A stretch of 64,000 bases of DNA from SABI01 sp963678555 (GTDB taxonomy: Bacteria; Spirochaetota; Spirochaetia; Sphaerochaetales; Sphaerochaetaceae): positions 310,001 to 374,000 of the forward strand of contig OY782871.2 in the NCBI GenBank assembly GCA_963678555.2, written 5' to 3'. Of this stretch, positions 34,908-43,504 are shown one piece after another. A program made the translations under genes and the position numbers. Numbering within the stretch: position 1 is the first letter of the stretch; each line of letters starts with the position of its first letter. The notes under the pieces were generated by a model, which did not search any database, was not told the origin of the DNA, and saw only the letters and a program-made list of their open reading frames with translations.

Positions 34908-36179
34908 ATGAAGAAAACTATTGCTGTAGTTCTTTTGACTCTGATGCTCGTGTCCAGCGTATTCGCAGGCGGAGCACAGGAAACAGCCGCCACCGGCGAT
35001 AAGACCGTGACGATGTTCCAGTTGAAGGTTGAGATCAAGGATGCTCTTGATGGGTATGCTGCACAGTACTCTGCTGCAACTCCCGGTGTAACCGTGGAAG
35101 TAGAGACTCTCGGCGGTGGTGCTGATTTCGGCGGCGCGCTGAAGGCTAAAGCCCAGGCCGGTGATATGCCCGACATCTTCCAGATCGAAGGACTCGGCGG
35201 ATACAATGTCTGGAAAGACTATATTGCCAGCATGGAGGGAGAACCCTGGGTTAACGATACAGATCTCGAATTCATCGTTGACGGAACTGTCTACGGTTTC
35301 CCTGTAGCCATTGAAGGCTACGGACTTGCCTACAATGCAGATATCCTTGCCAAGGCCGGTATCGACCCCGCGTCTCTTACGACCCGTGATGCCTATGAAA
35401 AGGCATTTAAGACCCTTGAAGCCAAGAAGGCACAGCTCGGCATCGACGCTCCTGTCGCGATGGCAGCATCCCTCGCAGGAGGTATGTGGTGGGTAGCTGG
35501 TCAGCACAACCTTGCAGCATACTGGGGCGGTGGTCTTGATTTCACTGATACCAGCGTGATCGAAGCTGCTCTGAAAGGAAAGATGGATGAAGCCCGTTTC
35601 ACCGAGTATGCGAAATACGTGCAGCTCCTGTTCAAATATGCTGATCAGAACATCCTCCTCAACGGAAGTTATGATGATCAGGTCGGTTCCTTTGCTCAGG
35701 GCAAGACAGCTTTCCTGCACCAGGGTAACTGGGTAGATCCCAACATGGCTCAGATGAACGTCACCTTCAAGATGGGATACGCTCCTCACGCATTCACCAA
35801 CACTCCTCAGACAGGTCTCTATCTGTTCGCTCCCAGCTGGTATGTCGTGAACTCACAGAGCCCCCGTGTAGAAGAGGCAAAAGCCTTCCTGGCTTCGATG
35901 GCAACAACTCCTGAAGGTCATGATTACCTGGTCAACAAGGCCGGTATGATCCCCGCCTTCAAGTCGGTCACTCTCAAGCCCTCCGGGCAGCTGAGTCAGG
36001 CTCTCATGGCAGCCAATGCCAAGGGCGGAAACTACGGCGTTTTCTTCGGAATGCTTCCTGACGGCGCAGGACAGAATGTGTTCGGCCCCGTGTACGACCT
36101 GTTCGCACAGAATCAGGATGATCTTGACCAGTTCATTTCAGACATGAAGGCGGCTATTGCAAGCCTGCCGAACATGTAG
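34908..36179 (+). CDS. Extracellular solute-binding protein, family 1 (glycoside/oligosaccharide uptake)
   Basis: 423 residues; AAGGAGG precedes the ATG. The signal peptide ends SVFAGGAQETAATGDK without a cysteine. Mature-protein features of family-1 binding proteins include GDMPDIFQIEGLGGY, YGFPVAIEGYGLAYNADIL and FAQGKTAFLHQGNW. It begins an operon with two permeases and a GH4 glycosidase, so the ligand is probably a short alpha-glycoside. Codon use is strongly biased in comparison with neighbours, consistent with high expression. Confidence 0.92.
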   Translation: MKKTIAVVLLTLMLVSSVFAGGAQETAATGDKTVTMFQLKVEIKDALDGYAAQYSAATPGVTVEVETLGGGADFGGALKAKAQAGDMPDIFQIEGLGGYNVWKDYIASMEGEPWVNDTDLEFIVDGTVYGFPVAIEGYGLAYNADILAKAGIDPASLTTRDAYEKAFKTLEAKKAQLGIDAPVAMAASLAGGMWWVAGQHNLAAYWGGGLDFTDTSVIEAALKGKMDEARFTEYAKYVQLLFKYADQNILLNGSYDDQVGSFAQGKTAFLHQGNWVDPNMAQMNVTFKMGYAPHAFTNTPQTGLYLFAPSWYVVNSQSPRVEEAKAFLASMATTPEGHDYLVNKAGMIPAFKSVTLKPSGQLSQALMAANAKGGNYGVFFGMLPDGAGQNVFGPVYDLFAQNQDDLDQFISDMKAAIASLPNM

Positions 36180-36195
36180 GACTATCACACGAACG

Positions 36196-36221
36196 ATGTA
36201 CGGCCGGTTTCGGCCGTACAT
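36196..36221 (+). promoter_or_regulatory. Intercistronic hairpin between binding protein and permease genes
   Basis: ATGTACGGCCG pairs perfectly with CGGCCGTACAT (11 bp) around tetraloop GTTT, between the binding-protein stop and the permease start. It occupies the same place as the hairpin at 9499-9524 in the murQ operon and likely raises the receptor-to-permease ratio. Confidence 0.75.
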
Positions 36222-36251
36222 TATATGCAAAGTAGCAAGGAGGAGCCCCGC

Positions 36252-37139
36252 ATGAAACAGCGAAGCGTAGTGAATACCCTGTTTCTGGTACCGGTCGTGT
36301 TTACGTTTATTATGATCATCATCGTACCGTTCTCACTGGGTATCTATTATTCACTCACAGACTGGAACGGGGTGAGTCCCATCATCAATTTCGTCGGTTT
36401 GAAGAACTTCTCGAAACTGTCCAGTTCCCCCGATTTCATCCATTCCTTCATGATCACTATCGGGTATACGGTGATCAACGTCATCCTGGTCAACGTGGTG
36501 AGCTTCATCCTGTCGCTCATCGTCACGAGCAAGGTGAAGTTCCGGAACTTCTACCGGGCAGGATTTTTTGTCCCCTACCTTATCGGAGGTATCGTTCTCG
36601 GGTATATCTGGCAGTTCATCCTGAACAACATTATGGTATCACTCGGTACAGCCTATTCGATTGAATTTCTGCGTGTCTCATTCCTTTCCAAGCCGGAATC
36701 GGTCATCTGGGCGATGTCTGCCGTGAACACCTGGCAGTTCGCCGGCTATATCATGCTTATCTATGTGGCAGCCATACAGAGTATTCCCAAATCTCTGATG
36801 GAAGCCGCCTCAGTGGACGGAGCCGGATTTGTGAGGAATGTCTTCCACATATTGATTCCTATGATGGCTAATGCTTTCACCATCAGTCTGTTCCTCACCC
36901 TGACCTATTCATTCAAACAGTTCGATATGAACCTCACTCTGACAAATGGCGGACCGGCAACCCGGTTCATGGAACTGCCTGTGAAGGCGAGTCAGCTGCT
37001 GGCAATGAACATATTCGACACAGCGACCGCGAACAAGATGGCAGAGGCACAGGCAAAGGCCGTGGTGCTCTTCGTTGTCCTGGTTGTTGTTGCACTTATC
37101 CAGGTATCGATCAACAAGAAGAAAGAGGTGGAAATGTGA
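36252..37139 (+). CDS. Carbohydrate ABC transporter permease, MalF-like
   Basis: 295 residues from the ATG at 36252, chosen because AAGGAGGAG precedes it; an upstream in-frame ATG (36225) lacks one. Six membrane helices and the EAA loop LMEAASVDGAGFVRNVFHILIP are present. It overlaps the next permease gene by 4 bp. As elsewhere in the window no ATPase gene is included, so a shared ATPase is expected. Confidence 0.92.
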   Translation: MKQRSVVNTLFLVPVVFTFIMIIIVPFSLGIYYSLTDWNGVSPIINFVGLKNFSKLSSSPDFIHSFMITIGYTVINVILVNVVSFILSLIVTSKVKFRNFYRAGFFVPYLIGGIVLGYIWQFILNNIMVSLGTAYSIEFLRVSFLSKPESVIWAMSAVNTWQFAGYIMLIYVAAIQSIPKSLMEAASVDGAGFVRNVFHILIPMMANAFTISLFLTLTYSFKQFDMNLTLTNGGPATRFMELPVKASQLLAMNIFDTATANKMAEAQAKAVVLFVVLVVVALIQVSINKKKEVEM

Positions 37140-38014
37140 GGAACAATACTCTATCACTCAAACGAAGGGCTCCCATGCTTATTCTTGAAGGTTTTACCAT
37201 TCTCCTGTTCATCATATTCATGATCCCTTTCGCGATGGTTGTGCTCAATTCAGCCAAGACTTCCCGCGAGATCATCATCAACGCCGTCGCACTGCCTGAG
37301 AACTGGGGACAGCTGGGTAACAATATCTCAAGGATCTTCAACAATTCGACGGTCGACTACCTCGGTGCTTTCGGGGACTCTGTTATCATCACGGTGGTTT
37401 CTCTGCTGGTCATCATTACCTTCTCATCGATGGCGGCATGGGTGCTTGTGAGGAATGAGAAGAAAGTATGGTCGCTCCTCATCTTCATGATCTTTGTGGC
37501 CGCAATGGTCATTCCCTTCCAGGTACTGATGTACCCTCTGGTACGCTGGCTGAGGATCCTCGGTAACGTGATTCATCTGCGTCTCCTTGGTACCGTGGGA
37601 GGAATCGTGTTCGCCTATCTGGGGTTCGGTTCATCCCTGTCGATCTTCATCTTTCACGGGTTCATCAAGAATATTCCCTACGAGCTGGAAGAGGCAGCGA
37701 CGATCGACGGGTGTTCCCACCCGAGAATCTTCTTCTCAATCGTATTCCCACTCCTGAAACCGATCATCGTGACCGTACTGATCCTCAACGGAATCTGGAT
37801 ATGGAATGACTATCTGCTTCCCTATCTCGTACTCGGTTCGAACGGGGCTGTCCAGACCCTGCCGGTTGCGGTAACCGCGTTCGCCGGAGCATATCTGAAA
37901 CAGTGGGATCTGATTCTCACTTCAACATTACTGGCTATCGTACCTGTTATCATCCTGTACCTGTTCGCGCAGCGCTACATCATAAAAGGAATGGTAGAGG
38001 GATCAATAAAATAA
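37136..38014 (+). CDS. Carbohydrate ABC transporter permease, MalG-like
   Basis: 292 residues from a GTG that overlaps the upstream stop. Six membrane helices are visible, with the docking loop ELEEAATIDGCSHPRIFFSIVFPLLKP typical of MalG-type subunits and the family C-terminus QRYIIKGMVEGSIK. It pairs with the MalF-like subunit encoded before it and precedes the glycosidase by 36 bp. Confidence 0.92.
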   Translation: MRNNTLSLKRRAPMLILEGFTILLFIIFMIPFAMVVLNSAKTSREIIINAVALPENWGQLGNNISRIFNNSTVDYLGAFGDSVIITVVSLLVIITFSSMAAWVLVRNEKKVWSLLIFMIFVAAMVIPFQVLMYPLVRWLRILGNVIHLRLLGTVGGIVFAYLGFGSSLSIFIFHGFIKNIPYELEEAATIDGCSHPRIFFSIVFPLLKPIIVTVLILNGIWIWNDYLLPYLVLGSNGAVQTLPVAVTAFAGAYLKQWDLILTSTLLAIVPVIILYLFAQRYIIKGMVEGSIK

Positions 38015-38016
38015 CA

Positions 38017-38034
38017 TACCGGGGTAACCCGGTA
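38017..38034 (+). promoter_or_regulatory. Small tetraloop hairpin before the GH4 gene
   Basis: TACCGGG-GTAA-CCCGGTA forms a 7-bp stem closed by a GNRA-type tetraloop, 16 bp before the glycosidase start. It may modulate mRNA processing or stability within the operon. Confidence 0.5.
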
Positions 38035-38050
38035 GAAGGAACATCGCTGT

Positions 38051-39406
38051 ATGAAAATCGTACTAGTAGGAGCTGGATCACTCCAGTTCGGACTTGGAAT
38101 GCTCGGAGACATCTTTCAGAGCAAAGTACTCACCGGCTGTGAAGTCACTCTTCTTGACATCAATGCAGAGGCTATGACTCGGGTTGAGAGTATTGCAAAG
38201 AACTTCCTGAAAAAGGAGAATCTTGATTTCACGGTCACTGCAACCCTTGACCGCAAAGAAGCTTTCACGGGCGCAGATTTTATCATATCCTCGATCGAGG
38301 TCGGAGATCGCTTCAAACTCTGGGATGATGACTGGAAGGTCCCCATGCAGTACGGCGTGCATCAGGTGTATGGAGAGAATGGTGGTCCGGGAGGTGTATT
38401 CCACTCCCTGCGTATCATCCCGCACATCCTCGATATCGTGGGAGATGCTGTAGAGATCTGTCCGGAAGCCTGGATTTTCAACTATTCAAATCCGATGACA
38501 GCAATCGGGACGGCAGTGATGCGCAAGTATCCCCAGGCGAGGTTTGTCGGTATGTGCCATGAGATCGGCTGGCTCGACCGCTGGCTGCCTTCCATGCTTG
38601 ATAAGGAGAGTGAGGATCTTGCCTTCCGCGCCGCCGGACTGAATCACTTCAGCTGCATGTATGAACTGAAGGATAGGAAGACGGGAGAAGACCTCTATCC
38701 TGAGGTGCTTGAAAAATCAGCAGACTTTTTCAGACACGAGGCCGGCTACAGTGATTTCTATGAGACATATCTCAAGACCGGTGAAATGGAAAGCCATGAA
38801 GCCTTCGACAAGAAGGGTCCCCGAAGAAAGGGGCGATTCGAGTGGACGGACAAGCATATTGCGAAGTTCATGCTCGAGCACTACAAACTTCTTCCCATCA
38901 CCGTGGACAGCCACTTCGGTGAATACCTCTCGTGGGCCTGGGATATCGTAGACCATCGGGGAATCCTTGATTTCTATGACTACTACCGTGCAGCGCTCAC
39001 CGTCGAACAGAGACCGGAGATCGAACTGAAGGTGCATGAGCGGGCAATACCGATTATCGAAGGGATCATTACCGACTCAGGCTATGAAGAGGCTGCTGTC
39101 AATGTGATCAATAATGGTCTGATCGAGGACCTGCCTTCCTGGGTCGTGGTTGAGGTTCCTGCCGTCATCAATAAGGATGGAGTGAACGGAATGAGGGTTC
39201 CCTCCCTTCCTAAGGGATATCTTGCCCTGATGAGAAACTACTGCGGAGTATATGACCTGACTGCCGAGGCGGTTCTGCAGAAGAGCAGGGAGCTTGCTAC
39301 TCAGGCGATCATAGCGAACCCGGTGGTGAATCAGGTATCGCATATTGATGCGATGGTAAACCGAATGATCGATATCCAGAACAAGTGGCTCGGTTACCTG
39401 AAATAG
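38051..39406 (+). CDS. Glycoside hydrolase family 4 (NAD/Mn-dependent alpha-glycosidase)
   Basis: 451 residues. The N-terminal Rossmann motif KIVLVGAGSLQFG binds NAD; NYSNPMTAI and GMCHEIGW (metal/substrate Cys-His) and AAGLNHFSCMYEL are GH4 landmarks. GH4 enzymes cleave by oxidation at C3 and elimination and act in the cytoplasm. The CHE-type motif resembles the alpha-glucosidase-like branch rather than the CN(V/I)P phospho-glycosidases, which agrees with uptake by an ABC system instead of a phosphotransferase. Alpha-galactosidase or alpha-galacturonidase activity is possible. Confidence 0.9.
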   Translation: MKIVLVGAGSLQFGLGMLGDIFQSKVLTGCEVTLLDINAEAMTRVESIAKNFLKKENLDFTVTATLDRKEAFTGADFIISSIEVGDRFKLWDDDWKVPMQYGVHQVYGENGGPGGVFHSLRIIPHILDIVGDAVEICPEAWIFNYSNPMTAIGTAVMRKYPQARFVGMCHEIGWLDRWLPSMLDKESEDLAFRAAGLNHFSCMYELKDRKTGEDLYPEVLEKSADFFRHEAGYSDFYETYLKTGEMESHEAFDKKGPRRKGRFEWTDKHIAKFMLEHYKLLPITVDSHFGEYLSWAWDIVDHRGILDFYDYYRAALTVEQRPEIELKVHERAIPIIEGIITDSGYEEAAVNVINNGLIEDLPSWVVVEVPAVINKDGVNGMRVPSLPKGYLALMRNYCGVYDLTAEAVLQKSRELATQAIIANPVVNQVSHIDAMVNRMIDIQNKWLGYLK

Positions 39407-39452
39407 GGTACGAGCCGGTCACACTGGTATTGATGCAACAGGATACAGGCTT

Positions 39453-39481
39453 TTGACAAAGCTTGAGGAGATGCATATAGT
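39453..39481 (+). promoter_or_regulatory. lacI-family promoter giving a leaderless mRNA
   Basis: TTGACA (39453-39458), a 17-bp spacer and TATAGT (39476-39481) form a near-consensus promoter. The ATG is only 6 bp beyond the -10 box, so the transcript should begin at the start codon. Confidence 0.75.
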
Positions 39482-39487
39482 AAGGCC

Positions 39488-40507
39488 ATGCTGACTATCA
39501 AAGAGATCTCCAAAAGGGCTGGTGTCAGTCCTACCACTGTCTCGAATGTGATTCACGGGAGAACCGGTAAGGTCTCTCCCGCGATTCGGGACAAGGTCAA
39601 GAAGATACTGAAAGAAGTCAATTATGCTCCTAACATGGCTGCCACCATTCTTGCGCATGAGAACTCCCGGATAGTCGGAGTCATCTTTTTCAGTGAACCG
39701 CGTAGAAATGAGACGCAGTTCGAAGACCCCTTCAGTTTTACCATTCTTGGAAATATTGAGTGGGAACTCAGGCAGATGGGCTATTTCATGATGGTTCATA
39801 CCACGAGCGACCAGAATGAGGTCCTGAGATTTGTCCAGTCATGGAAACTCGCCGGTGTCATCATACTGTGGGTTCCCAGTGAGATCATACCCCGGATCAG
39901 CGACCAGGTTTCCTGTCCGGTAGTGCATATCGACAGCTATGATATCGAGTGCGAGGTGCCCTATTACCGTGTCGGAATCGAAGACAGGACAGGTGGCTAC
40001 CAGATATCCGAATATCTCCAGTCGATGGGGCACAGCCGGATGGTGTTTCTCTCGAACGGTCCTGACAAGACCGGCTCCGACTATATGCGGTTCCTGGGAT
40101 TGCGGGATGCTCTCGAGGAGCATGACCTGACACTTGACGAAAAGAATTTCCTCCCTCTCTCAAGGGTCCAGGAGGAGCGCTATGCTCTGTATGAGCACCT
40201 TGCCTCCTCCGACAGCTCCTGTACCGCTGTGGTGTGCTCTGCTGACTACTATGCCTCAGAAGCAGTATCTCACTATCAGAGACTCGGGATAACCGTTCCT
40301 GACGATATCTCCGTTATCGGCTTCGATGATAATATTTTCAGCAGGATTCTCACGCCTGCCATCACCACGGTGCATCAGGACACCGGAGAGCGGGGTCGCC
40401 TCGCTGTCGACATACTCATCAAACTGATCGAAGGGGAGGAAGTTGATCCTCCTCAGGTGACCCTTCCTGTCCACTTGCAGATCAGAGATTCTGTCAGAAG
40501 GATCTAG
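39488..40507 (+). CDS. LacI/GalR-family transcriptional regulator
   Basis: 339 residues. Residues 2-55 are the LacI helix-turn-helix and hinge (TIKEISKRAGVSPTTVSNVI, then NYAPNMAATILAHENSR). The remainder is a periplasmic-binding-protein-like effector domain ending with the family's DDISVIGFDDNIFSRILTPAITTVHQD. It follows the GH4 gene and likely represses the operon through the palindromes at 34.77-34.85 kb. It has its own strong promoter and no leader. Confidence 0.93.
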   Translation: MLTIKEISKRAGVSPTTVSNVIHGRTGKVSPAIRDKVKKILKEVNYAPNMAATILAHENSRIVGVIFFSEPRRNETQFEDPFSFTILGNIEWELRQMGYFMMVHTTSDQNEVLRFVQSWKLAGVIILWVPSEIIPRISDQVSCPVVHIDSYDIECEVPYYRVGIEDRTGGYQISEYLQSMGHSRMVFLSNGPDKTGSDYMRFLGLRDALEEHDLTLDEKNFLPLSRVQEERYALYEHLASSDSSCTAVVCSADYYASEAVSHYQRLGITVPDDISVIGFDDNIFSRILTPAITTVHQDTGERGRLAVDILIKLIEGEEVDPPQVTLPVHLQIRDSVRRI

Positions 40508-40546
40508 CTCTTCCTGTATCAGACCCGCTCACAGTACATGTATCAT

Positions 40547-41272
40547 TCACTTCTGATGTCTCTGGGGGCAGAGCAGTCTGTCCAAAAGTGCGATCAGAGC
40601 GAACAGGAGGGCTGCAAGGAGAGTGAGACCTGTCATTGCAGCATACATATCGAGATAGTTCATCCGTGCCCAGCTGTCGAGGATCAGATAGCCCAGTCCG
40701 TTTACCGTAGCGAAGGTCTCTGCAAGGAAGAGCACCGCTGTGGCTGTGCCGGTGGAGACTCGCAGTGCAGTGAAGAACGAGGGAAGGACCGCTGGAATGA
40801 TGACGTGGACAAGGATCCCCGTCTGTGATGCTCCCAGCGATTTCACCGAGTCTATGTAGCGTGTATCGATAGCCCTCGATGCGTCTCTGATCACAAAAAA
40901 GAGCTGAAAGAAAATGATCAAGGCTATCAGGAAGATTTTGGAGAGGTTCCCGAGCCCGAATACCAGCATGAAGAGGGGAAGGAGCGCAACCTTCGGTATC
41001 GGGTACAGCACATAGGCAAATGGACTGATAAAGCGGTCAGCCTGATGAATCCTCCCTGCCAGAATTCCCAGAGACACTGCAGGTATGACAGCCGATACGG
41101 TGGCGAGTGTGATTCTATAGGTGCTGGTAAGGAAATGGAGAAGGATATCCCCGTTCAGAACCTGGTGCGCGAAGTGAATCAGTACCGCGTGGGGGTAGGG
41201 TAGGAACGGCTTTGAGGTAACCCCTGCCAGAAGATACCATAGCGCTATGAGGGCAAATAGAGCTCGCTTCAC
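40547..41272 (-). CDS. ABC transporter permease, SsuC/TauC family
   Basis: 241 residues from a GTG at 41272 with AGGAGG 8 bp upstream; it overlaps the ATPase stop (GTGA). About six membrane helices and the family loop DTRYIDSVKSLGASQTGILVHVIIPAVLPS are present. This family imports sulfonates, nitrate, pyrimidine precursors and other small anions. It is the last gene of an operon that begins with ubiD. Confidence 0.9.
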   Translation of the reverse strand: MKRALFALIALWYLLAGVTSKPFLPYPHAVLIHFAHQVLNGDILLHFLTSTYRITLATVSAVIPAVSLGILAGRIHQADRFISPFAYVLYPIPKVALLPLFMLVFGLGNLSKIFLIALIIFFQLFFVIRDASRAIDTRYIDSVKSLGASQTGILVHVIIPAVLPSFFTALRVSTGTATAVLFLAETFATVNGLGYLILDSWARMNYLDMYAAMTGLTLLAALLFALIALLDRLLCPQRHQK

Positions 41273-42018
41273 AGGGAAATCCTCCTGTTGAGCAGTGTTC
41301 TTGTCCTGTTGCACACAGAAAAGTATGCTTCACTCGAACGGTAGGTGTGTTCCTTCTCGTGGATATTCTCGATCACCGGCAGAAACCGGGCAGGCTCTCC
41401 TTCTGTGCGCTCCATGACGTGGATGTAATCGGCCAGGTAGGCGGCCTCTTCGATACTGTGGGTTACGAGGATGCTCATCATGTCATGACGGATCGAAAGA
41501 TCGAGAAGGAGTTCCTGCATCTGTTCACGGCTCATTGCATCAAGAGCGGAAAAGGGTTCGTCCATCAGAAGAAGGCGCGGTTCCGTGATCAGTGCCCGCG
41601 CTATCGCGCAACGCTGCTTTTCTCCTCCGCTGAGGCGGTCGGGAAAGGCTCTGCGCAGGTGATCGATGCCAAGTTCCTTCATCACCCGTGTTGTGCGTTC
41701 TCGTTTCTCACTGTGGTCAATTCCTCTGAGTGTAAGACCGAGGGCGATGTTGTCCTCCACCCGTTTCCAGGGAAGGATCCCATAGTCCTGGAGGATGAAT
41801 GCTCTCTCATCGATACTCTCACTGAGATTCCGTGTACCGAACTGCAGGGATCCCTCCTGAGGTCTCAGAAGGGAAGCAAGGAGGTACAGAAGCGTTGTCT
41901 TGCCGCACCCGCTCCTTCCGATGATCGCATGCACACTTCCAGTTTTGAAAGTATAGTCGAATGAGTCGAACAGAGGTGTCGTTCTGTAGGCGAACCTCAG
42001 GTTCTTCACCCTGATCAT
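41269..42018 (-). CDS. ABC transporter ATP-binding protein, SsuB/TauB family
   Basis: 249 residues with Walker A GRSGCGKTTLLYLLA, Q-loop FILQDYGILPW, signature RLSGGEKQRCAIARAL and Walker B LLLMDEPFSALDA. The start overlaps the binding-protein stop (ATGA-type junction) and its own stop overlaps the permease start. It powers the TauABC-like importer. Confidence 0.93.
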   Translation of the reverse strand: MIRVKNLRFAYRTTPLFDSFDYTFKTGSVHAIIGRSGCGKTTLLYLLASLLRPQEGSLQFGTRNLSESIDERAFILQDYGILPWKRVEDNIALGLTLRGIDHSEKRERTTRVMKELGIDHLRRAFPDRLSGGEKQRCAIARALITEPRLLLMDEPFSALDAMSREQMQELLLDLSIRHDMMSILVTHSIEEAAYLADYIHVMERTEGEPARFLPVIENIHEKEHTYRSSEAYFSVCNRTRTLLNRRISL

Positions 42019-42932
42019 CAGAGAATGTCCACCGCCGGGGAATCAGTGAGGTCACTGTAGGTGATCTGTGAGGTGATAAGGTCTCGCTCCTTCAGCCAGG
42101 TATAGACCTTCTCGACGCCCTCTCTCTCGGGAAGACGGGGTTTTTCATAGGTGACAAAGATAAAATCTCCCTTCAGTGTGTCAGGGACACCGGCTGCCTC
42201 AACAAGATAATCTCTGTAGGCGTCAGGATTGCTGTTGATCTTCTCGGCAGCCCTGCTGTAGGCACGGTAGAAGGCCGCGAGGTCCTCACTGCGTTCGCTG
42301 ACCGCTTCCCGTGTGAAGATCATCACTCCGGGTACCTCCTGCAGCTGGGTGCTGTCTGCAAGCGGAACTGCCCCATTGGATACGGCGATGGAGTACAGGG
42401 GCTCGGGCAGACACGCACCGGCTATACTCCCGTTGATCAGCATCTCCATCCTGACCGGGATCTTCGGTATCGCCATCATTTCCGAGGGAGTATCCCCCAT
42501 CAGTGAATCTGCAACATATTCGATGATTGTGTTCCTGCTCACTGCGATCTCCCTGCCTGCAAGGTCTGACAGCTGAGTCGCTCCGTCAAGCGGGTTGGCG
42601 GCTACCCCATAGCGGCCGTTCGTGATTGAGGTGATGAGTATATCGTACCCTGCCTCACGGAGGAAGAAGGCACCGAGGGTGTCTCCCACCATCCCGTCCA
42701 GCTCTCCAGCCTGGAACGCTGCATCGCGCTCTACCGGTGAACGGAAGGCGATCAGCTCGACAGCCGATCCTTCTGAAGCGTACAGTCCGTCTCTCTGAGC
42801 AAGCTGAATCGGGAGGGAATCGACATCGGGGAGGATACCGATGCGAACCGGAGAAGTATCGGTATTGCCCTGTGCGAATGCAGAGACTGTGATGAGGGGT
42901 ATCAGCAGCAAGGTGATTATTGTTTTGTTCAT
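42018..42932 (-). CDS. ABC transporter substrate-binding protein, NMT1/TauA-like
   Basis: 304 residues from ATG 42932, chosen for GGAG at 6 bp and overlap with the ubiX stop. The signal peptide is KTIITLLLIPLITVSAFAQG. The mature part has the fold's VRIGILPDVDSLPIQLAQRDGLYASEG start and LAGREIAVSRNTIIEYV. Such receptors bind small aromatic, pyrimidine or sulfonate ligands. Tight coupling with ubiD-ubiA-ubiX suggests the ligand is a precursor of a prenylated aromatic compound (inference). Confidence 0.87.
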   Translation of the reverse strand: MNKTIITLLLIPLITVSAFAQGNTDTSPVRIGILPDVDSLPIQLAQRDGLYASEGSAVELIAFRSPVERDAAFQAGELDGMVGDTLGAFFLREAGYDILITSITNGRYGVAANPLDGATQLSDLAGREIAVSRNTIIEYVADSLMGDTPSEMMAIPKIPVRMEMLINGSIAGACLPEPLYSIAVSNGAVPLADSTQLQEVPGVMIFTREAVSERSEDLAAFYRAYSRAAEKINSNPDAYRDYLVEAAGVPDTLKGDFIFVTYEKPRLPEREGVEKVYTWLKERDLITSQITYSDLTDSPAVDIL

Positions 42933-43504
42933 GTTGCTCTCCAACGTTTGATCGATGTATCTGTGACCGCAAGAGCATCGAGGACCCTGTCGACAGTAGT
43001 GTCGACAAGTTCCTGAACACTCTCGGGGTTGTGATAGAATGACGGGATAGGGGGAAGAATCATCGCACCTGCGTTGCTCAGGGTGAGCATCTGCTGAAGG
43101 TGGATGGCACTGAGGGGACTTTCACGGGCTACCAGTATCAGGTTCCGCCGTTCCTTGAGCGCCACCGAGCCGGCTCTGTGTATCAGGTTGGAGGTAAGTC
43201 CTGTGGCAAGTGCTCCAAGGGTGCCCATGGAACAGGGGATCACCACCATACTCTCAAAGCGGAATGAGCCGCTCGAGAGGGGTGCGCTGAGATCGTTCAC
43301 ATCGTGGACCACCAGATGCTTCTGCTCCAGAGTCTGTATCCACTGCTCCGCACTGATCTGTCTTTCACTGAGCATCACCGTGTGAGCCCAATCGGAGATC
43401 ACCAGATGCACCCTGATGTCCTGTACGGTGAGGATACGCTCTACCAGTCGCATCGCCCAGATGCTTCCACTCGCGCCGGTAACGGCAATGACAATGTCTC
43501 TCAT
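42929..43504 (-). CDS. ubiX: UbiX-family flavin prenyltransferase
   Basis: 191 residues from ATG 43504, overlapping the prenyltransferase stop. It begins DIVIAVTGASGSIWAMRLVE and contains VVIPCSMGTLGALATGLTSN and LILVARESPLSAIHLQQM, the UbiX/Pad1 motifs for FMN and dimethylallyl phosphate binding. It makes the prenylated FMN cofactor that UbiD-type decarboxylases need, and ubiD is in the same operon. In the futalosine menaquinone route the equivalent trio is called MqnL/MqnM/MqnP. Confidence 0.95.
   Translation of the reverse strand: MRDIVIAVTGASGSIWAMRLVERILTVQDIRVHLVISDWAHTVMLSERQISAEQWIQTLEQKHLVVHDVNDLSAPLSSGSFRFESMVVIPCSMGTLGALATGLTSNLIHRAGSVALKERRNLILVARESPLSAIHLQQMLTLSNAGAMILPPIPSFYHNPESVQELVDTTVDRVLDALAVTDTSIKRWRAT

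Noticed and set aside
34893..35789. 298-codon open frame on the minus strand
   Set aside because: Antisense to the highly codon-biased sugar-binding protein gene; explained by that bias.
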